The notes under the pieces: model-generated
Database searches by the model: none
Told to the model about the DNA's origin: nothing
The model's input: the letters and a program-made list of their open reading frames with translations, nothing else
Program-made: the position numbers and the translations under genes
Origin: Cyprinodon diabolis
Taxonomy: Eukaryota; Chordata; Actinopteri; Cyprinodontiformes; Cyprinodontidae
Direction: 5' to 3'
DNA length: 64,000 nt
NCBI GenBank assembly: GCA_030533445.1
Contig: JARPUW010000287.1
Coordinates: forward strand, 99,103 to 163,102
In this document: positions 50,614 to 63,934 of the stretch, piece after piece
Layout: each line of letters starts with the position of its first letter
Position numbering within the stretch: the stretch's first letter is position 1

Positions 50614-50969
50614 CTGGGAACCAAAAACATCTGCTCAAATCTACTTTATATTGTTAGTTTTCAGCTCTAGATGATTGCCAGAAAAGATCATGGCTGTATC
50701 ATTAATGGTTTGTCTGTTACAACTCCAGAGGCCAAAATGGCATTATCTCACTGTGAAAAGAGCGTTTTGGCCTCAACCTTCTGATTTGAAGCTGGGAACC
50801 AAAAACATCTGCTCAAATCTACTTTATATTGTTAGTTTTCAGCTCTAGATGATTGCCAGAAAAGATCATGGCTGTATCATTAATGGTTTGTCTGTTACAA
50901 CTCCAGAGGCCAAAATGGCATTATCTCACTGTGAAATGAGCGTTTTGGCCTCAACCTTCTGATTTGAAG

Positions 50970-53900
50970 CTGGGAACCAAAAACATCTGCTCAAATCTAC
51001 TTTATATTGTTAGTTTTCAGCTCTAGATGATTGCCAGAAAAGATCATGGCTGTATCATTAATGGTTTGTCTGTTACAACTCCAGAGGCCAAAAGGGCATT
51101 ATCTCACTGTGAAAAGAGCGTTTTGGCCTCAACTTCTGATTTGAAGCTTGGAACCAAAAACATCTGCTCAAATCTACTTTATATTGTTAGTTTTCAGCTC
51201 TAGATGATTGCCAGAAAAGATCATGGCTGTATCATTAATGGTTTATCTGTTACAACTCCAGAGGCCAAAATGGCATTATCTCACTGTGAAATAAGCGTTT
51301 TGGCCTCAACCTTCTGATTTGAAGCTGGGAACCAAAAACATCTGCTCAAATCTACTTTATATTGTTAGTTTTCAGCTCTAGATGATTGCCAGAAAAGATC
51401 ATGGCTGTATCATTAATGGTTTGTCTTTTACAACTCCAGAGGCCAAAATGGCATTATCTCACTGTGAAAAGAGCGTTTTGGCCTCAACCTTCTGATTTGA
51501 AGCTGGGAACCAAAAACATCTGCTCAAATCTATTTTATATTGTTAGTTTTCAGCTCTAGATGATTGCCAGAAAAGATCATGGCTGTATCATTAATGGTTT
51601 GTCTGTTACAACTCCAGAGGCCAAAATGGCATTATCTCACTGTGAAAAGAGCGTTTTGGCCTCAACCTTCTGATTTGAAGCTGGGAACCAAAAACATCTG
51701 CTCAAATCTACTTTATATTGTTAGTTTTCAGCTCTAGATGATTGCCAGAAAAGATCATGGCTGTATCATTAATGGTTTGTCTTTTACAACTCCAGAGGCC
51801 AAAATGGCATTATCTCACTGTGAAAAGAGCGTTTTGGCCTCAACCTTCTGATTTGAAGCTGGGAACCAAAAACATCTGCTCAAATCTACTTTATATTGTT
51901 AGTTTTCAGCTCTAGATAATTGCCAGAAAAGATCATGGCTGTATCATTAATGGTTTGTCTGTTACAACTCCAGAGGCCAAAATGGCATTATCTCACTGTG
52001 AAAAGAGCGTTTTGGCCTCAACCTTCTGATTTGAAGCTGGGAACCAAAAACATCTGCTCAAATCTACTTTATATTGTTAGTTTTCAGCTCTAGATTATTG
52101 CCAGAAAAGATCATGGCTGTATCATTAATGGTTTGTCTGTTACAACTCCAGAGGCCAAAATGGCATTATCTCACTGTGAAAAGAGCGTTTTGGCCTCAAC
52201 TTCTGATTTGAAGCTTGGAAACAAAAACATCTGCTCAAATCTACTTTATATTGTTAGTTTTCAGCTCTAGATGATTGCCAGAAAAGATCATGGCTGTATC
52301 ATTAATGGTTTGTCTGTTACAACTCCAGAGGCCAAAATGGCATTATCTCACTGTGAAAAGAGCGTTTTGGCCTCAACTTCTGATCTGAAGCTTGGAACCA
52401 AAAACATCTGCTCAAATCTACTTTATATTGTTAGTTTTCAGCTCTAGATGATTGCCAGAAAAGATCATGGCTGTATCATTAATGGTTTGTCTGTTACAAC
52501 TCCAGAGGCCAAAATGGCATTATCTCACTGTGAAAAGAGCGTTTTGGCTTCAACTTCTGATCTGAAGCTTGGAACCAAAAACATCTGCTCAAATCTACTT
52601 TATATTGTTAGTTTTCAGCTCTAGATGATTGCCAGAAAAGATCATGGCTGTATCATTAATGGTTTGTCTGTTACAACTCCAGAGGCCAAAATGGCATTAT
52701 CTCACTGTGAAATGAGCGTTTTGGCCTCAACCTTCTGATTTGAAGCTGGGAACCAAAAACATCTGCTCAAATCTACTTTATATTGTTAGTTTTCAGCTCT
52801 AGATGATTGCCAGAAAACATCATGGCTGTATCATTAATGGTTTGTCTGTTACAACTCCAGAGGCCAAAATGGCATTATCTCACTGTGAAATGAGCGTTTT
52901 GGCCTCAACCTTCTGATTTGAAGCTGGGAACCAAAAACATCTGCTCAAATCTACTTTATATTGTTAGTTTTCAGCTCTAGAGTATTGCCAGAAAAGATCA
53001 TGGCTGTATCATTAATGGTTTGTCTGTTACAACTCCAGAGGCCAAAATGGCATTATCTCACTGTGAAAAGAGCGTTTTGGCCTCAACCTTCTGATTTGAA
53101 GCTGGGAACCAAAAACATCTGCTCAAATCTACTTTATATTGTTAGTTTTCAGCTCTAGATGATTGCCAGAAAAGATCATGGCTGTATCATTAATGGTTTG
53201 TCTGTTACAACTCCAGAGGCCAAAATGGCATTATCTCACTGTGAAAAGAGCGTTTTGGCCTCAACTTCTGATTTGAAGCTTGGAACCAAAAACATCTGCT
53301 CAAATCTACTTTATATTGTTAGTTTTCAGCTCTAGATGATTGCCAGAAAAGATCATGGCTGTATCATTAATGGTTTGTCTGTTACAACTCCAGAGGCCAA
53401 AATGGCATTATCTCACTGTGAAAAGAGCGTTTTGGCCTCAACTTCTGATCTGAAGCTTGGAACCAAAAACATCTGCTCAAATCTACTTTATATTGTTAGT
53501 TTTCAGCTCTAGATGATTGCCAGAAAAGATCATGGCTGTATCATTAATGGTTTGTCTGTTACAACTCCAGAGGCCAAAATGGCATTATCTCACTGTGAAA
53601 TGAGCATTTTGGCCTCAACCTTCTGATTTGAAGCTGGGAACCAAAAACATCTGCTCAAATCTACTTTATATTGTTAGTTTTCAGCTCTAGATGATTGCCA
53701 GAAAAGATCATGGCTGTATCATTAATGGTTTGTCTGTTACAACTCCAGAGGCCAAAATGGCATTATCTCACTGTGAAAAGAGCGTTTTGGCCTCAACTTC
53801 TGATCTGAAGCTTGGAACCAAAAACATCTGCTCAAATCTACTTTATATTGTTAGTTTTCAGCTCTAGATGATTGCCAGAAAAGATCATGGCTGTATCATT

Positions 53901-53988
53901 AATGGTTTGTCTGTTGAAACTCCAGAGGCCAAAATGGCATTATCTCACTGTGAAATGAGCTTTTTGGCCTCAACCTTCTGATTTGAAG
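50970..53988 (+). repeat. 17-monomer tandem duplication, copy 1 (3,019 bp)
   Basis: Followed immediately by a second copy. Eight rare markers recur at an offset of 3,019 bp: AAAAGGGCATT, GGTTTATCTG, TCTATTTTATATT, GATAATTGCC, GATTATTGCC, AAAACATCATGG, GAGCATTTT and GTTGAAACTCC. I saw no difference between the copies while comparing these markers. Confidence 0.93.
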
Positions 53989-56900
53989 CTGGGAACCAAA
54001 AACATCTGCTCAAATCTACTTTATATTGTTAGTTTTCAGCTCTAGATGATTGCCAGAAAAGATCATGGCTGTATCATTAATGGTTTGTCTGTTACAACTC
54101 CAGAGGCCAAAAGGGCATTATCTCACTGTGAAAAGAGCGTTTTGGCCTCAACTTCTGATTTGAAGCTTGGAACCAAAAACATCTGCTCAAATCTACTTTA
54201 TATTGTTAGTTTTCAGCTCTAGATGATTGCCAGAAAAGATCATGGCTGTATCATTAATGGTTTATCTGTTACAACTCCAGAGGCCAAAATGGCATTATCT
54301 CACTGTGAAATAAGCGTTTTGGCCTCAACCTTCTGATTTGAAGCTGGGAACCAAAAACATCTGCTCAAATCTACTTTATATTGTTAGTTTTCAGCTCTAG
54401 ATGATTGCCAGAAAAGATCATGGCTGTATCATTAATGGTTTGTCTTTTACAACTCCAGAGGCCAAAATGGCATTATCTCACTGTGAAAAGAGCGTTTTGG
54501 CCTCAACCTTCTGATTTGAAGCTGGGAACCAAAAACATCTGCTCAAATCTATTTTATATTGTTAGTTTTCAGCTCTAGATGATTGCCAGAAAAGATCATG
54601 GCTGTATCATTAATGGTTTGTCTGTTACAACTCCAGAGGCCAAAATGGCATTATCTCACTGTGAAAAGAGCGTTTTGGCCTCAACCTTCTGATTTGAAGC
54701 TGGGAACCAAAAACATCTGCTCAAATCTACTTTATATTGTTAGTTTTCAGCTCTAGATGATTGCCAGAAAAGATCATGGCTGTATCATTAATGGTTTGTC
54801 TTTTACAACTCCAGAGGCCAAAATGGCATTATCTCACTGTGAAAAGAGCGTTTTGGCCTCAACCTTCTGATTTGAAGCTGGGAACCAAAAACATCTGCTC
54901 AAATCTACTTTATATTGTTAGTTTTCAGCTCTAGATAATTGCCAGAAAAGATCATGGCTGTATCATTAATGGTTTGTCTGTTACAACTCCAGAGGCCAAA
55001 ATGGCATTATCTCACTGTGAAAAGAGCGTTTTGGCCTCAACCTTCTGATTTGAAGCTGGGAACCAAAAACATCTGCTCAAATCTACTTTATATTGTTAGT
55101 TTTCAGCTCTAGATTATTGCCAGAAAAGATCATGGCTGTATCATTAATGGTTTGTCTGTTACAACTCCAGAGGCCAAAATGGCATTATCTCACTGTGAAA
55201 AGAGCGTTTTGGCCTCAACTTCTGATTTGAAGCTTGGAAACAAAAACATCTGCTCAAATCTACTTTATATTGTTAGTTTTCAGCTCTAGATGATTGCCAG
55301 AAAAGATCATGGCTGTATCATTAATGGTTTGTCTGTTACAACTCCAGAGGCCAAAATGGCATTATCTCACTGTGAAAAGAGCGTTTTGGCCTCAACTTCT
55401 GATCTGAAGCTTGGAACCAAAAACATCTGCTCAAATCTACTTTATATTGTTAGTTTTCAGCTCTAGATGATTGCCAGAAAAGATCATGGCTGTATCATTA
55501 ATGGTTTGTCTGTTACAACTCCAGAGGCCAAAATGGCATTATCTCACTGTGAAAAGAGCGTTTTGGCTTCAACTTCTGATCTGAAGCTTGGAACCAAAAA
55601 CATCTGCTCAAATCTACTTTATATTGTTAGTTTTCAGCTCTAGATGATTGCCAGAAAAGATCATGGCTGTATCATTAATGGTTTGTCTGTTACAACTCCA
55701 GAGGCCAAAATGGCATTATCTCACTGTGAAATGAGCGTTTTGGCCTCAACCTTCTGATTTGAAGCTGGGAACCAAAAACATCTGCTCAAATCTACTTTAT
55801 ATTGTTAGTTTTCAGCTCTAGATGATTGCCAGAAAACATCATGGCTGTATCATTAATGGTTTGTCTGTTACAACTCCAGAGGCCAAAATGGCATTATCTC
55901 ACTGTGAAATGAGCGTTTTGGCCTCAACCTTCTGATTTGAAGCTGGGAACCAAAAACATCTGCTCAAATCTACTTTATATTGTTAGTTTTCAGCTCTAGA
56001 GTATTGCCAGAAAAGATCATGGCTGTATCATTAATGGTTTGTCTGTTACAACTCCAGAGGCCAAAATGGCATTATCTCACTGTGAAAAGAGCGTTTTGGC
56101 CTCAACCTTCTGATTTGAAGCTGGGAACCAAAAACATCTGCTCAAATCTACTTTATATTGTTAGTTTTCAGCTCTAGATGATTGCCAGAAAAGATCATGG
56201 CTGTATCATTAATGGTTTGTCTGTTACAACTCCAGAGGCCAAAATGGCATTATCTCACTGTGAAAAGAGCGTTTTGGCCTCAACTTCTGATTTGAAGCTT
56301 GGAACCAAAAACATCTGCTCAAATCTACTTTATATTGTTAGTTTTCAGCTCTAGATGATTGCCAGAAAAGATCATGGCTGTATCATTAATGGTTTGTCTG
56401 TTACAACTCCAGAGGCCAAAATGGCATTATCTCACTGTGAAAAGAGCGTTTTGGCCTCAACTTCTGATCTGAAGCTTGGAACCAAAAACATCTGCTCAAA
56501 TCTACTTTATATTGTTAGTTTTCAGCTCTAGATGATTGCCAGAAAAGATCATGGCTGTATCATTAATGGTTTGTCTGTTACAACTCCAGAGGCCAAAATG
56601 GCATTATCTCACTGTGAAATGAGCATTTTGGCCTCAACCTTCTGATTTGAAGCTGGGAACCAAAAACATCTGCTCAAATCTACTTTATATTGTTAGTTTT
56701 CAGCTCTAGATGATTGCCAGAAAAGATCATGGCTGTATCATTAATGGTTTGTCTGTTACAACTCCAGAGGCCAAAATGGCATTATCTCACTGTGAAAAGA
56801 GCGTTTTGGCCTCAACTTCTGATCTGAAGCTTGGAACCAAAAACATCTGCTCAAATCTACTTTATATTGTTAGTTTTCAGCTCTAGATGATTGCCAGAAA

Positions 56901-57007
56901 AGATCATGGCTGTATCATTAATGGTTTGTCTGTTGAAACTCCAGAGGCCAAAATGGCATTATCTCACTGTGAAATGAGCTTTTTGGCCTCAACCTTCTGA
57001 TTTGAAG
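53989..57007 (+). repeat. 17-monomer tandem duplication, copy 2 (3,019 bp)
   Basis: This is the right-hand copy, ending in the AATGAGCTTTTTGG monomer. The next monomer (57008) has GGCACTATC and lacks AAAAGGGC, which fixes the end of the duplication. Confidence 0.93.
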
Positions 57008-57894
57008 CTGGGAACCAAAAACATCTGCTCAAATCTACTTTATATTGTTAGTTTTCAGCTCTAGATGATTGCCAGAAAAGATCATGGCTGTATCATTAAT
57101 GGTTTGTCTGTTACAACTCCAGAGGCCAAAATGGCACTATCTCACTGTGAAAAGAGCGTTTTGGCCTCAACCTTCTGATTTGAAGCTGGGAACCAAAAAC
57201 ATCTGCTCAAATCTACTTTATATTGTTAGTTTTCAACTCTAGATGATTGCCAGAAAAGATCATGGCTGTATCATTAATGGTTTGTCTGTTACAACTCCAG
57301 AGGCCAAAATGGCATTATCTCACTGTGAAAAGAGCGTTTTGGCTTCAACTTCTGATCTGAAGCTTGGAACCAAAAACATCTGCTCAAATCTACTTTATAT
57401 TGTTAGTTTTCAGCTCTAGATGATTGCCAGAAAAGATCATGGCTGTATCATTAATGGTTTGTCTGTTACAACTCCAGAGGCCAAAATGGCATTATCTCAC
57501 TGTGAAAAGAGCGTTTTGGCTTCAACTTCTGATCTGAAGCTTGGAACCAAAAACATCTGCTCAAATCTACTTTATATTGTTAGTTTTCAGCTCTAGATGA
57601 TTGCCAGAAAAGATCATGGCTGTATCATTAATGGTTTGTCTGTTACAACTCCAGAGGCCAAAATGGCATTATCTCACTGTGAAATGAGCGTTTTGGCCTC
57701 AACCTTCTGATTTGAAGCTGGGAACCAAAAACATCTGCTCAAATCTACTTTATATTGTTAGTTTTCAGCTCTAGATGATTGTCAGAAAAGATCATGGCTG
57801 TATCATTAATGGTTTGTCTGTTACAACTCCAGAGGCCAAAATGGCATTATCTCACTGTGAAAAGAGCGTTTTGGCCTCAACTTCTGATTTGAAG

Positions 57895-60025
57895 CTTGGA
57901 ACCAAAAACATCTGCTCAAATCTACTTTATATTGTTAGTTTTCAGCTCTAGATGATTGCCAGAAAAGATCATGGCTGTATCATTAATGGTTTGTCTGTTA
58001 CAAATCCAGAGGCCAAAATGGCATTATCTCACTGTGAAAAGAGCGTTTTGGCCTCAACTTCTGATCTGAAGCTTGGAACCAAAAACATCTGCTCAAATCT
58101 ACTTTATATTGTTAGTTTTCAGCTCTAGATGATTGCCAGAAAAGATCATGGCTGTATCATTAATGGTTTGTCTGTTACAACTCCAGAGGCCAAAATGGCA
58201 TTATCTCACTGTGAAAACAGCGTTTTGGCTTCAACTTCTGATCTGAAGCTTGGATCCAAAAACATCTGCTCAAATCTACTTTATATTGTTAGTTTTCAGC
58301 TCTAGATGATTGCCAGAAAAGATCATGGCTGTATCATTAATGGTTTGTCTGTTACAACTCCAGAGGCCAAAATGGCATTATCTCACTGTGAAAAGAGCGT
58401 TTTGGCCTCAACCTTCTGATTTGAAGCTGGGAACCAAAAACATCTGCTCAAATCTACTTTATATTGTTAGTTTTCAGCTCTAGATGATTGCCAGAAAAGA
58501 TCATGGCTGTATCATTAATGGTTTGTCTGTTACAACTCCAGAGGCCAAAATGGCATTATCTCACTGTGAAATAAGCGTTTTGGCCTCAACCTTCTGATTT
58601 GAAGCTGGGAACCAAAAACATCTGCTCAAATCTACTTTATATTGTTAGTTTTCAGCTCTAGAGTATTGCCAGAAAAGATCATGGCTGTATCATTAATGGT
58701 TTGTCTTTTACAACTCCAGAGGCCAAAATGGCATTATCTCACTGTGAAAAGAGCGTTTTGGCCTCAACTTTCTGATTTGAAGCTGGGAACCAAAAACATC
58801 TGCTCAAATCTACTTTATATTGTTAGTTTTCAGCTCTAGATGATTGCCAGAAAAGATCATGGCTGTATCATTAATGGTTTGTCTGTTACAACTCCAGAGG
58901 CCAAAATGGCATTATCTCACTGTGAAATGAGCGTTTTGGCCTCAACCTTCTGATTTGAAGCTGGGAACCAAAAACATCTGCTCAAATCTACTTTATATTG
59001 TTAGTTTTCAGCTCTAGATGATTGCCAGAAAAGATCATGGCTGTATCATTAATGGTTTGTCTGTTACAACTCCAGAGGCCAAAATGGCATTATCTCACTG
59101 TGAAAAGAGCGTTTTGGCCTCAACCTTCTGATTTGAAGCTGGGAACCAAAAACATCTGCTCAAATCTACTTTATATTGTTAGTTTTCAGCTCTAGATGAT
59201 TGCCAGAAAAGATCATGGCTGTATCATTAATGGTTTGTCTGTTACAACTCCAGAGGCCAAAAGGGCATTATCTCACTGTGAAAAGAGCGTTTTGGCCTCA
59301 ACTTCTGATTTGAAGCTTGGAACCAAAAACATCTGCTCAAATCTACTTTATATTGTTAGTTTTCAGCTCTAGATGATTGCCAGAAAAGATCATGGCTGTA
59401 TCATTAATGGTTTGTCTGTTACAACTCCAGAGGCCAAAATGGCATTATCTCACTGTGAAAAGAGCGTTTTGGCCTCAACTTCTGATTTGAAGCTTGGAAC
59501 CAAAAACATCTGCTCAAATCTACTTTATATTGTTAGTTTTCAGCTCTAGATGATTGCCAGAAAAGATCATGGCTGTATCATTAATGGTTTGTCTGTTACA
59601 ACTCCAGAGGCCAAAATGGCATTATCTCACTGTGAAATGAGCGTTTTGGCCTCAACCTTCTGATTTGAAGCTGGGAACCAAAAACATCTGTTCAAATCTA
59701 CTTTATATTGTTAGTTTTCAGCTCTAGATGATTGCCAGAAAAGATCATGGCTGTATCATTAATGGTTTGTCTGTTACAACTCCAGAGGCCAAAATGGCAT
59801 TATCTCACTGTGAAAAGAGCGTTTTGGCCTCAACTTCTGATCTGAAGCTTGGAACCAAAAACATCTGCTCAAATCTACTTTATATTGTTAGTTTTCAGCT
59901 CTAGATGATTGCCAGAAAAGATCATGGCTGTATCATTAATGGTTTGTCTGTTACAACTCCAGAGGCCAAAATGGCATTATCTCACTGTGAAATGAGCGTT
60001 TTGGCCTCAACCTTCTGATTTGAAG
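57895..60025 (+). repeat. 12-monomer segment, second copy (lag 64 monomers)
   Basis: This is the partner of 46530-48660. It carries a private ACAAATCCAG near 58002. The two copies are separated by other rearranged segments, including the 17-monomer tandem pair, so the duplication probably involved a longer span that was later altered. Confidence 0.88.
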
Positions 60026-60203
60026 CTGGGAACCAAAAACATCTGCTCAAATCTACTTTATATTGTTAGTTTTCAGCTCTAGAGTATTGCCAGAAAAGAT
60101 CATGGCTGTATCATTAATGGTTTGTCTGTTACAACTCCAGAGGCCAAAATGGCATTATCTCACTGTGAAAAGAGCGTTTTGGCCTCAACCTTCTGATTTG
60201 AAG
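59671..60203 (+). repeat. 3-monomer tandem duplication, copy 1 (533 bp)
   Basis: Three monomers in the order CTGTTCAAAT with GATCTGAAG end, AATGAGCG, CTCTAGAGTATTG are repeated directly at 60204-60736. Confidence 0.88.
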
Positions 60204-60736
60204 CTGGGAACCAAAAACATCTGTTCAAATCTACTTTATATTGTTAGTTTTCAGCTCTAGATGATTGCCAGAAAAGATCATGGCTGTATCATTAATGGTT
60301 TGTCTGTTACAACTCCAGAGGCCAAAATGGCATTATCTCACTGTGAAAAGAGCGTTTTGGCCTCAACTTCTGATCTGAAGCTTGGAACCAAAAACATCTG
60401 CTCAAATCTACTTTATATTGTTAGTTTTCAGCTCTAGATGATTGCCAGAAAAGATCATGGCTGTATCATTAATGGTTTGTCTGTTACAACTCCAGAGGCC
60501 AAAATGGCATTATCTCACTGTGAAATGAGCGTTTTGGCCTCAACCTTCTGATTTGAAGCTGGGAACCAAAAACATCTGCTCAAATCTACTTTATATTGTT
60601 AGTTTTCAGCTCTAGAGTATTGCCAGAAAAGATCATGGCTGTATCATTAATGGTTTGTCTGTTACAACTCCAGAGGCCAAAATGGCATTATCTCACTGTG
60701 AAAAGAGCGTTTTGGCCTCAACCTTCTGATTTGAAG
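60204..60736 (+). repeat. 3-monomer tandem duplication, copy 2 (533 bp)
   Basis: This is the direct partner of the preceding block, with the same three marker monomers in the same order. Confidence 0.88.
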
Positions 60737-60913
60737 CTGGGAACCAAAAACATCTGCTCAAATCTACTTTATATTGTTAGTTTTCAGCTCTAGATGATTG
60801 CCAGAAAAGATCATGGCTGTATCATTAATGGTTTGTCTGTTACAACTCCAGAGGCCAAAATGGCATTATCTCACTGTGAAAAGAGCGTTTTGGCCTCAAC
60901 TTCTGATTTGAAG

Positions 60914-61800
60914 CTGGGAACCAAAAACATCTGCTCAAATCTACTTTATATTGTTAGTTTTCAGCTCTAGATAATTGCCAGAAAAGATCATGGCTGTATC
61001 ATTAATGGTTTGTCTGTTACAACTCCAGAGGCCAAAATGGCATTATCTCACTGTGAAAAGAGCGTTTTGGCCTCAACCTTCTGATTTGAAGCTGGGAACC
61101 AAAAACATCTGCTCAAATCTACTTTATATTGTTAGTTTTCAGCTCTAGATTATTGCCAGAAAAGATCATGGCTGTATCATTAATGGTTTGTCTGTTACAA
61201 CTCCAGAGGCCAAAATGGCATTATCTCACTGTGAAAAGAGCGTTTTGGCCTCAACTTCTGATTTGAAGCTTGGAAACAAAAACATCTGCTCAAATCTACT
61301 TTATATTGTTAGTTTTCAGCTCTAGATGATTGCCAGAAAAGATCATGGCTGTATCATTAATGGTTTGTCTGTTACAACTCCAGAGGCCAAAATGGCATTA
61401 TCTCACTGTGAAAAGAGCGTTTTGGCCTCAACTTCTGATCTGAAGCTTGGAACCAAAAACATCTGCTCAAATCTACTTTATATTGTTAGTTTTCAGCTCT
61501 AGATGATTGCCAGAAAAGATCATGGCTGTATCATTAATGGTTTGTCTGTTACAACTCCAGAGGCCAAAATGGCATTATCTCACTGTGAAAAGAGCGTTTT
61601 GGCTTCAACTTCTGATCTGAAGCTTGGAACCAAAAACATCTGCTCAAATCTACTTTATATTGTTAGTTTTCAGCTCTAGATGATTGCCAGAAAAGATCAT
61701 GGCTGTATCATTAATGGTTTGTCTGTTACAACTCCAGAGGCCAAAATGGCATTATCTCACTGTGAAATGAGCGTTTTGGCCTCAACCTTCTGATTTGAAG
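60914..61800 (+). repeat. Five-monomer cassette, third of four copies
   Basis: The order is GATAATTGCC, GATTATTGCC, TTGGAAACAAAAAC with GATCTGAAG end, GGCTTCAAC, then AATGAGCG. The same cassette lies at 51859-52745 and 54878-55764 (inside the 17-monomer duplication) and at 63046-63934. The last two copies are 2,132 bp (12 monomers) apart. Confidence 0.9.
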
Positions 61801-62333
61801 CTGGGAACCAAAAACATCTGCTCAAATCTACTTTATATTGTTAGTTTTCAGCTCTAGATGATTGCCAGAAAAGATCATGGCTGTATCATTAATGGTTTGT
61901 CTGTTACAACTCCAGAGGCCAAAATGGCATTATCTCACTGTGAAATGAGCGTTTTGGCCTCAACCTTCTGATTTGAAGCTGGGAACCAAAAACATCTGCT
62001 CAAATCTACTTTATATTGTTAGTTTTCAGCTCTAGAGTATTGCCAGAAAAGATCATGGCTGTATCATTAATGGTTTGTCTGTTACAACTCCAGAGGCCAA
62101 AATGGCATTATCTCACTGTGAAAAGAGCGTTTTGGCCTCAACCTTCTGATTTGAAGCTGGGAACCAAAAACATCTGCTCAAATCTACTTTATATTGTTAG
62201 TTTTCAGCTCTAGATGATTGCCAGAAAAGATCATGGCTGTATCATTAATGGTTTGTCTGTTACAACTCCAGAGGCCAAAATGGCATTATCTCACTGTGAA
62301 AAGAGCGTTTTGGCCTCAACTTCTGATTTGAAG

Positions 62334-63934
62334 CTTGGAACCAAAAACATCTGCTCAAATCTACTTTATATTGTTAGTTTTCAGCTCTAGATAATTGCCA
62401 GAAAAGATCATGGCTGTATCATTAATGGTTTGTCTGTTACAACTCCAGAGGCCAAAATGGCATTATCTCACTGTGAAATAAGCGTTTTGGCCTCAACCTT
62501 CTGATTTGAAGCTGGGAACCAAAAACATCTGCTCAAATCTACTTTATATTGTTAGTTTTCAGCTCTAGATGATTGCCAGAAAAGATCATGGCTGTATCAT
62601 TAATGGTTTGTCTTTTACAACTCCAGAGGCCAAAATGGCATTATCTCACTGTGAAAAGAGCGTTTTGGCCTCAACCTTCTGATTTGAAGCTGGGAACCAA
62701 AAACATCTGCTCAAATCTATTTTATATTGTTAGTTTTCAGCTCTAGATGATTGCCAGAAAAGATCATGGCTGTATCATTAATGGTTTGTCTGTTACAACT
62801 CCAGAGGCCAAAATGGCATTATCTCACTGTGAAAAGAGCGTTTTGGCCTCAACCTTCTGATTTGAAGCTGGGAACCAAAAACATCTGCTCAAATCTACTT
62901 TATATTGTTAGTTTTCAGCTCTAGATGATTGCCAGAAAAGATCATGGCTGTATCATTAATGGTTTGTCTTTTACAACTCCAGAGGCCAAAATGGCATTAT
63001 CTCACTGTGAAAAGAGCGTTTTGGCCTCAACCTTCTGATTTGAAGCTGGGAACCAAAAACATCTGCTCAAATCTACTTTATATTGTTAGTTTTCAGCTCT
63101 AGATAATTGCCAGAAAAGATCATGGCTGTATCATTAATGGTTTGTCTGTTACAACTCCAGAGGCCAAAATGGCATTATCTCACTGTGAAAAGAGCGTTTT
63201 GGCCTCAACCTTCTGATTTGAAGCTGGGAACCAAAAACATCTGCTCAAATCTACTTTATATTGTTAGTTTTCAGCTCTAGATTATTGCCAGAAAAGATCA
63301 TGGCTGTATCATTAATGGTTTGTCTGTTACAACTCCAGAGGCCAAAATGGCATTATCTCACTGTGAAAAGAGCGTTTTGGCCTCAACTTCTGATTTGAAG
63401 CTTGGAAACAAAAACATCTGCTCAAATCTACTTTATATTGTTAGTTTTCAGCTCTAGATGATTGCCAGAAAAGATCATGGCTGTATCATTAATGGTTTGT
63501 CTGTTACAACTCCAGAGGCCAAAATGGCATTATCTCACTGTGAAAAGAGCGTTTTGGCCTCAACTTCTGATCTGAAGCTTGGAACCAAAAACATCTGCTC
63601 AAATCTACTTTATATTGTTAGTTTTCAGCTCTAGATGATTGCCAGAAAAGATCATGGCTGTATCATTAATGGTTTGTCTGTTACAACTCCAGAGGCCAAA
63701 ATGGCATTATCTCACTGTGAAAAGAGCGTTTTGGCCTTCAACCTTCTGATCTGAAGCTTGGAACCAAAAACATCTGCTCAAATCTACTTTATATTGTTAG
63801 TTTTCAGCTCTAGATGATTGCCAGAAAAGATCATGGCTGTATCATTAATGGTTTGTCTGTTACAACTCCAGAGGCCAAAATGGCATTATCTCACTGTGAA
63901 ATGAGCGTTTTGGCCTCAACCTTCTGATTTGAAG
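62334..63934 (+). repeat. Nine-monomer segment, third copy of 51147-52745
   Basis: The order AATAAGCG, GTCTTTT, TCTATTTTATATT, GTCTTTT, then the five-monomer cassette repeats 51147-52745 and 54166-55764. This copy differs in having GATAATTGCC and GGTTTGTCTG in its first monomer, where the others have GATGATTGCC and GGTTTATCTG. Its eighth monomer is 179 bp, with two extra C residues (GGCCTTCAACCTTC near 63735). Confidence 0.88.

Noticed and set aside
46034..62213. Nine copies of a 65-codon open frame
   Set aside because: All start at a TTG in TATATTGTTAG and open because the GAGTATT swap removes a TGA. They occupy just over one monomer and differ only by repeat variants. There is no start context, domain or conservation beyond the satellite itself.
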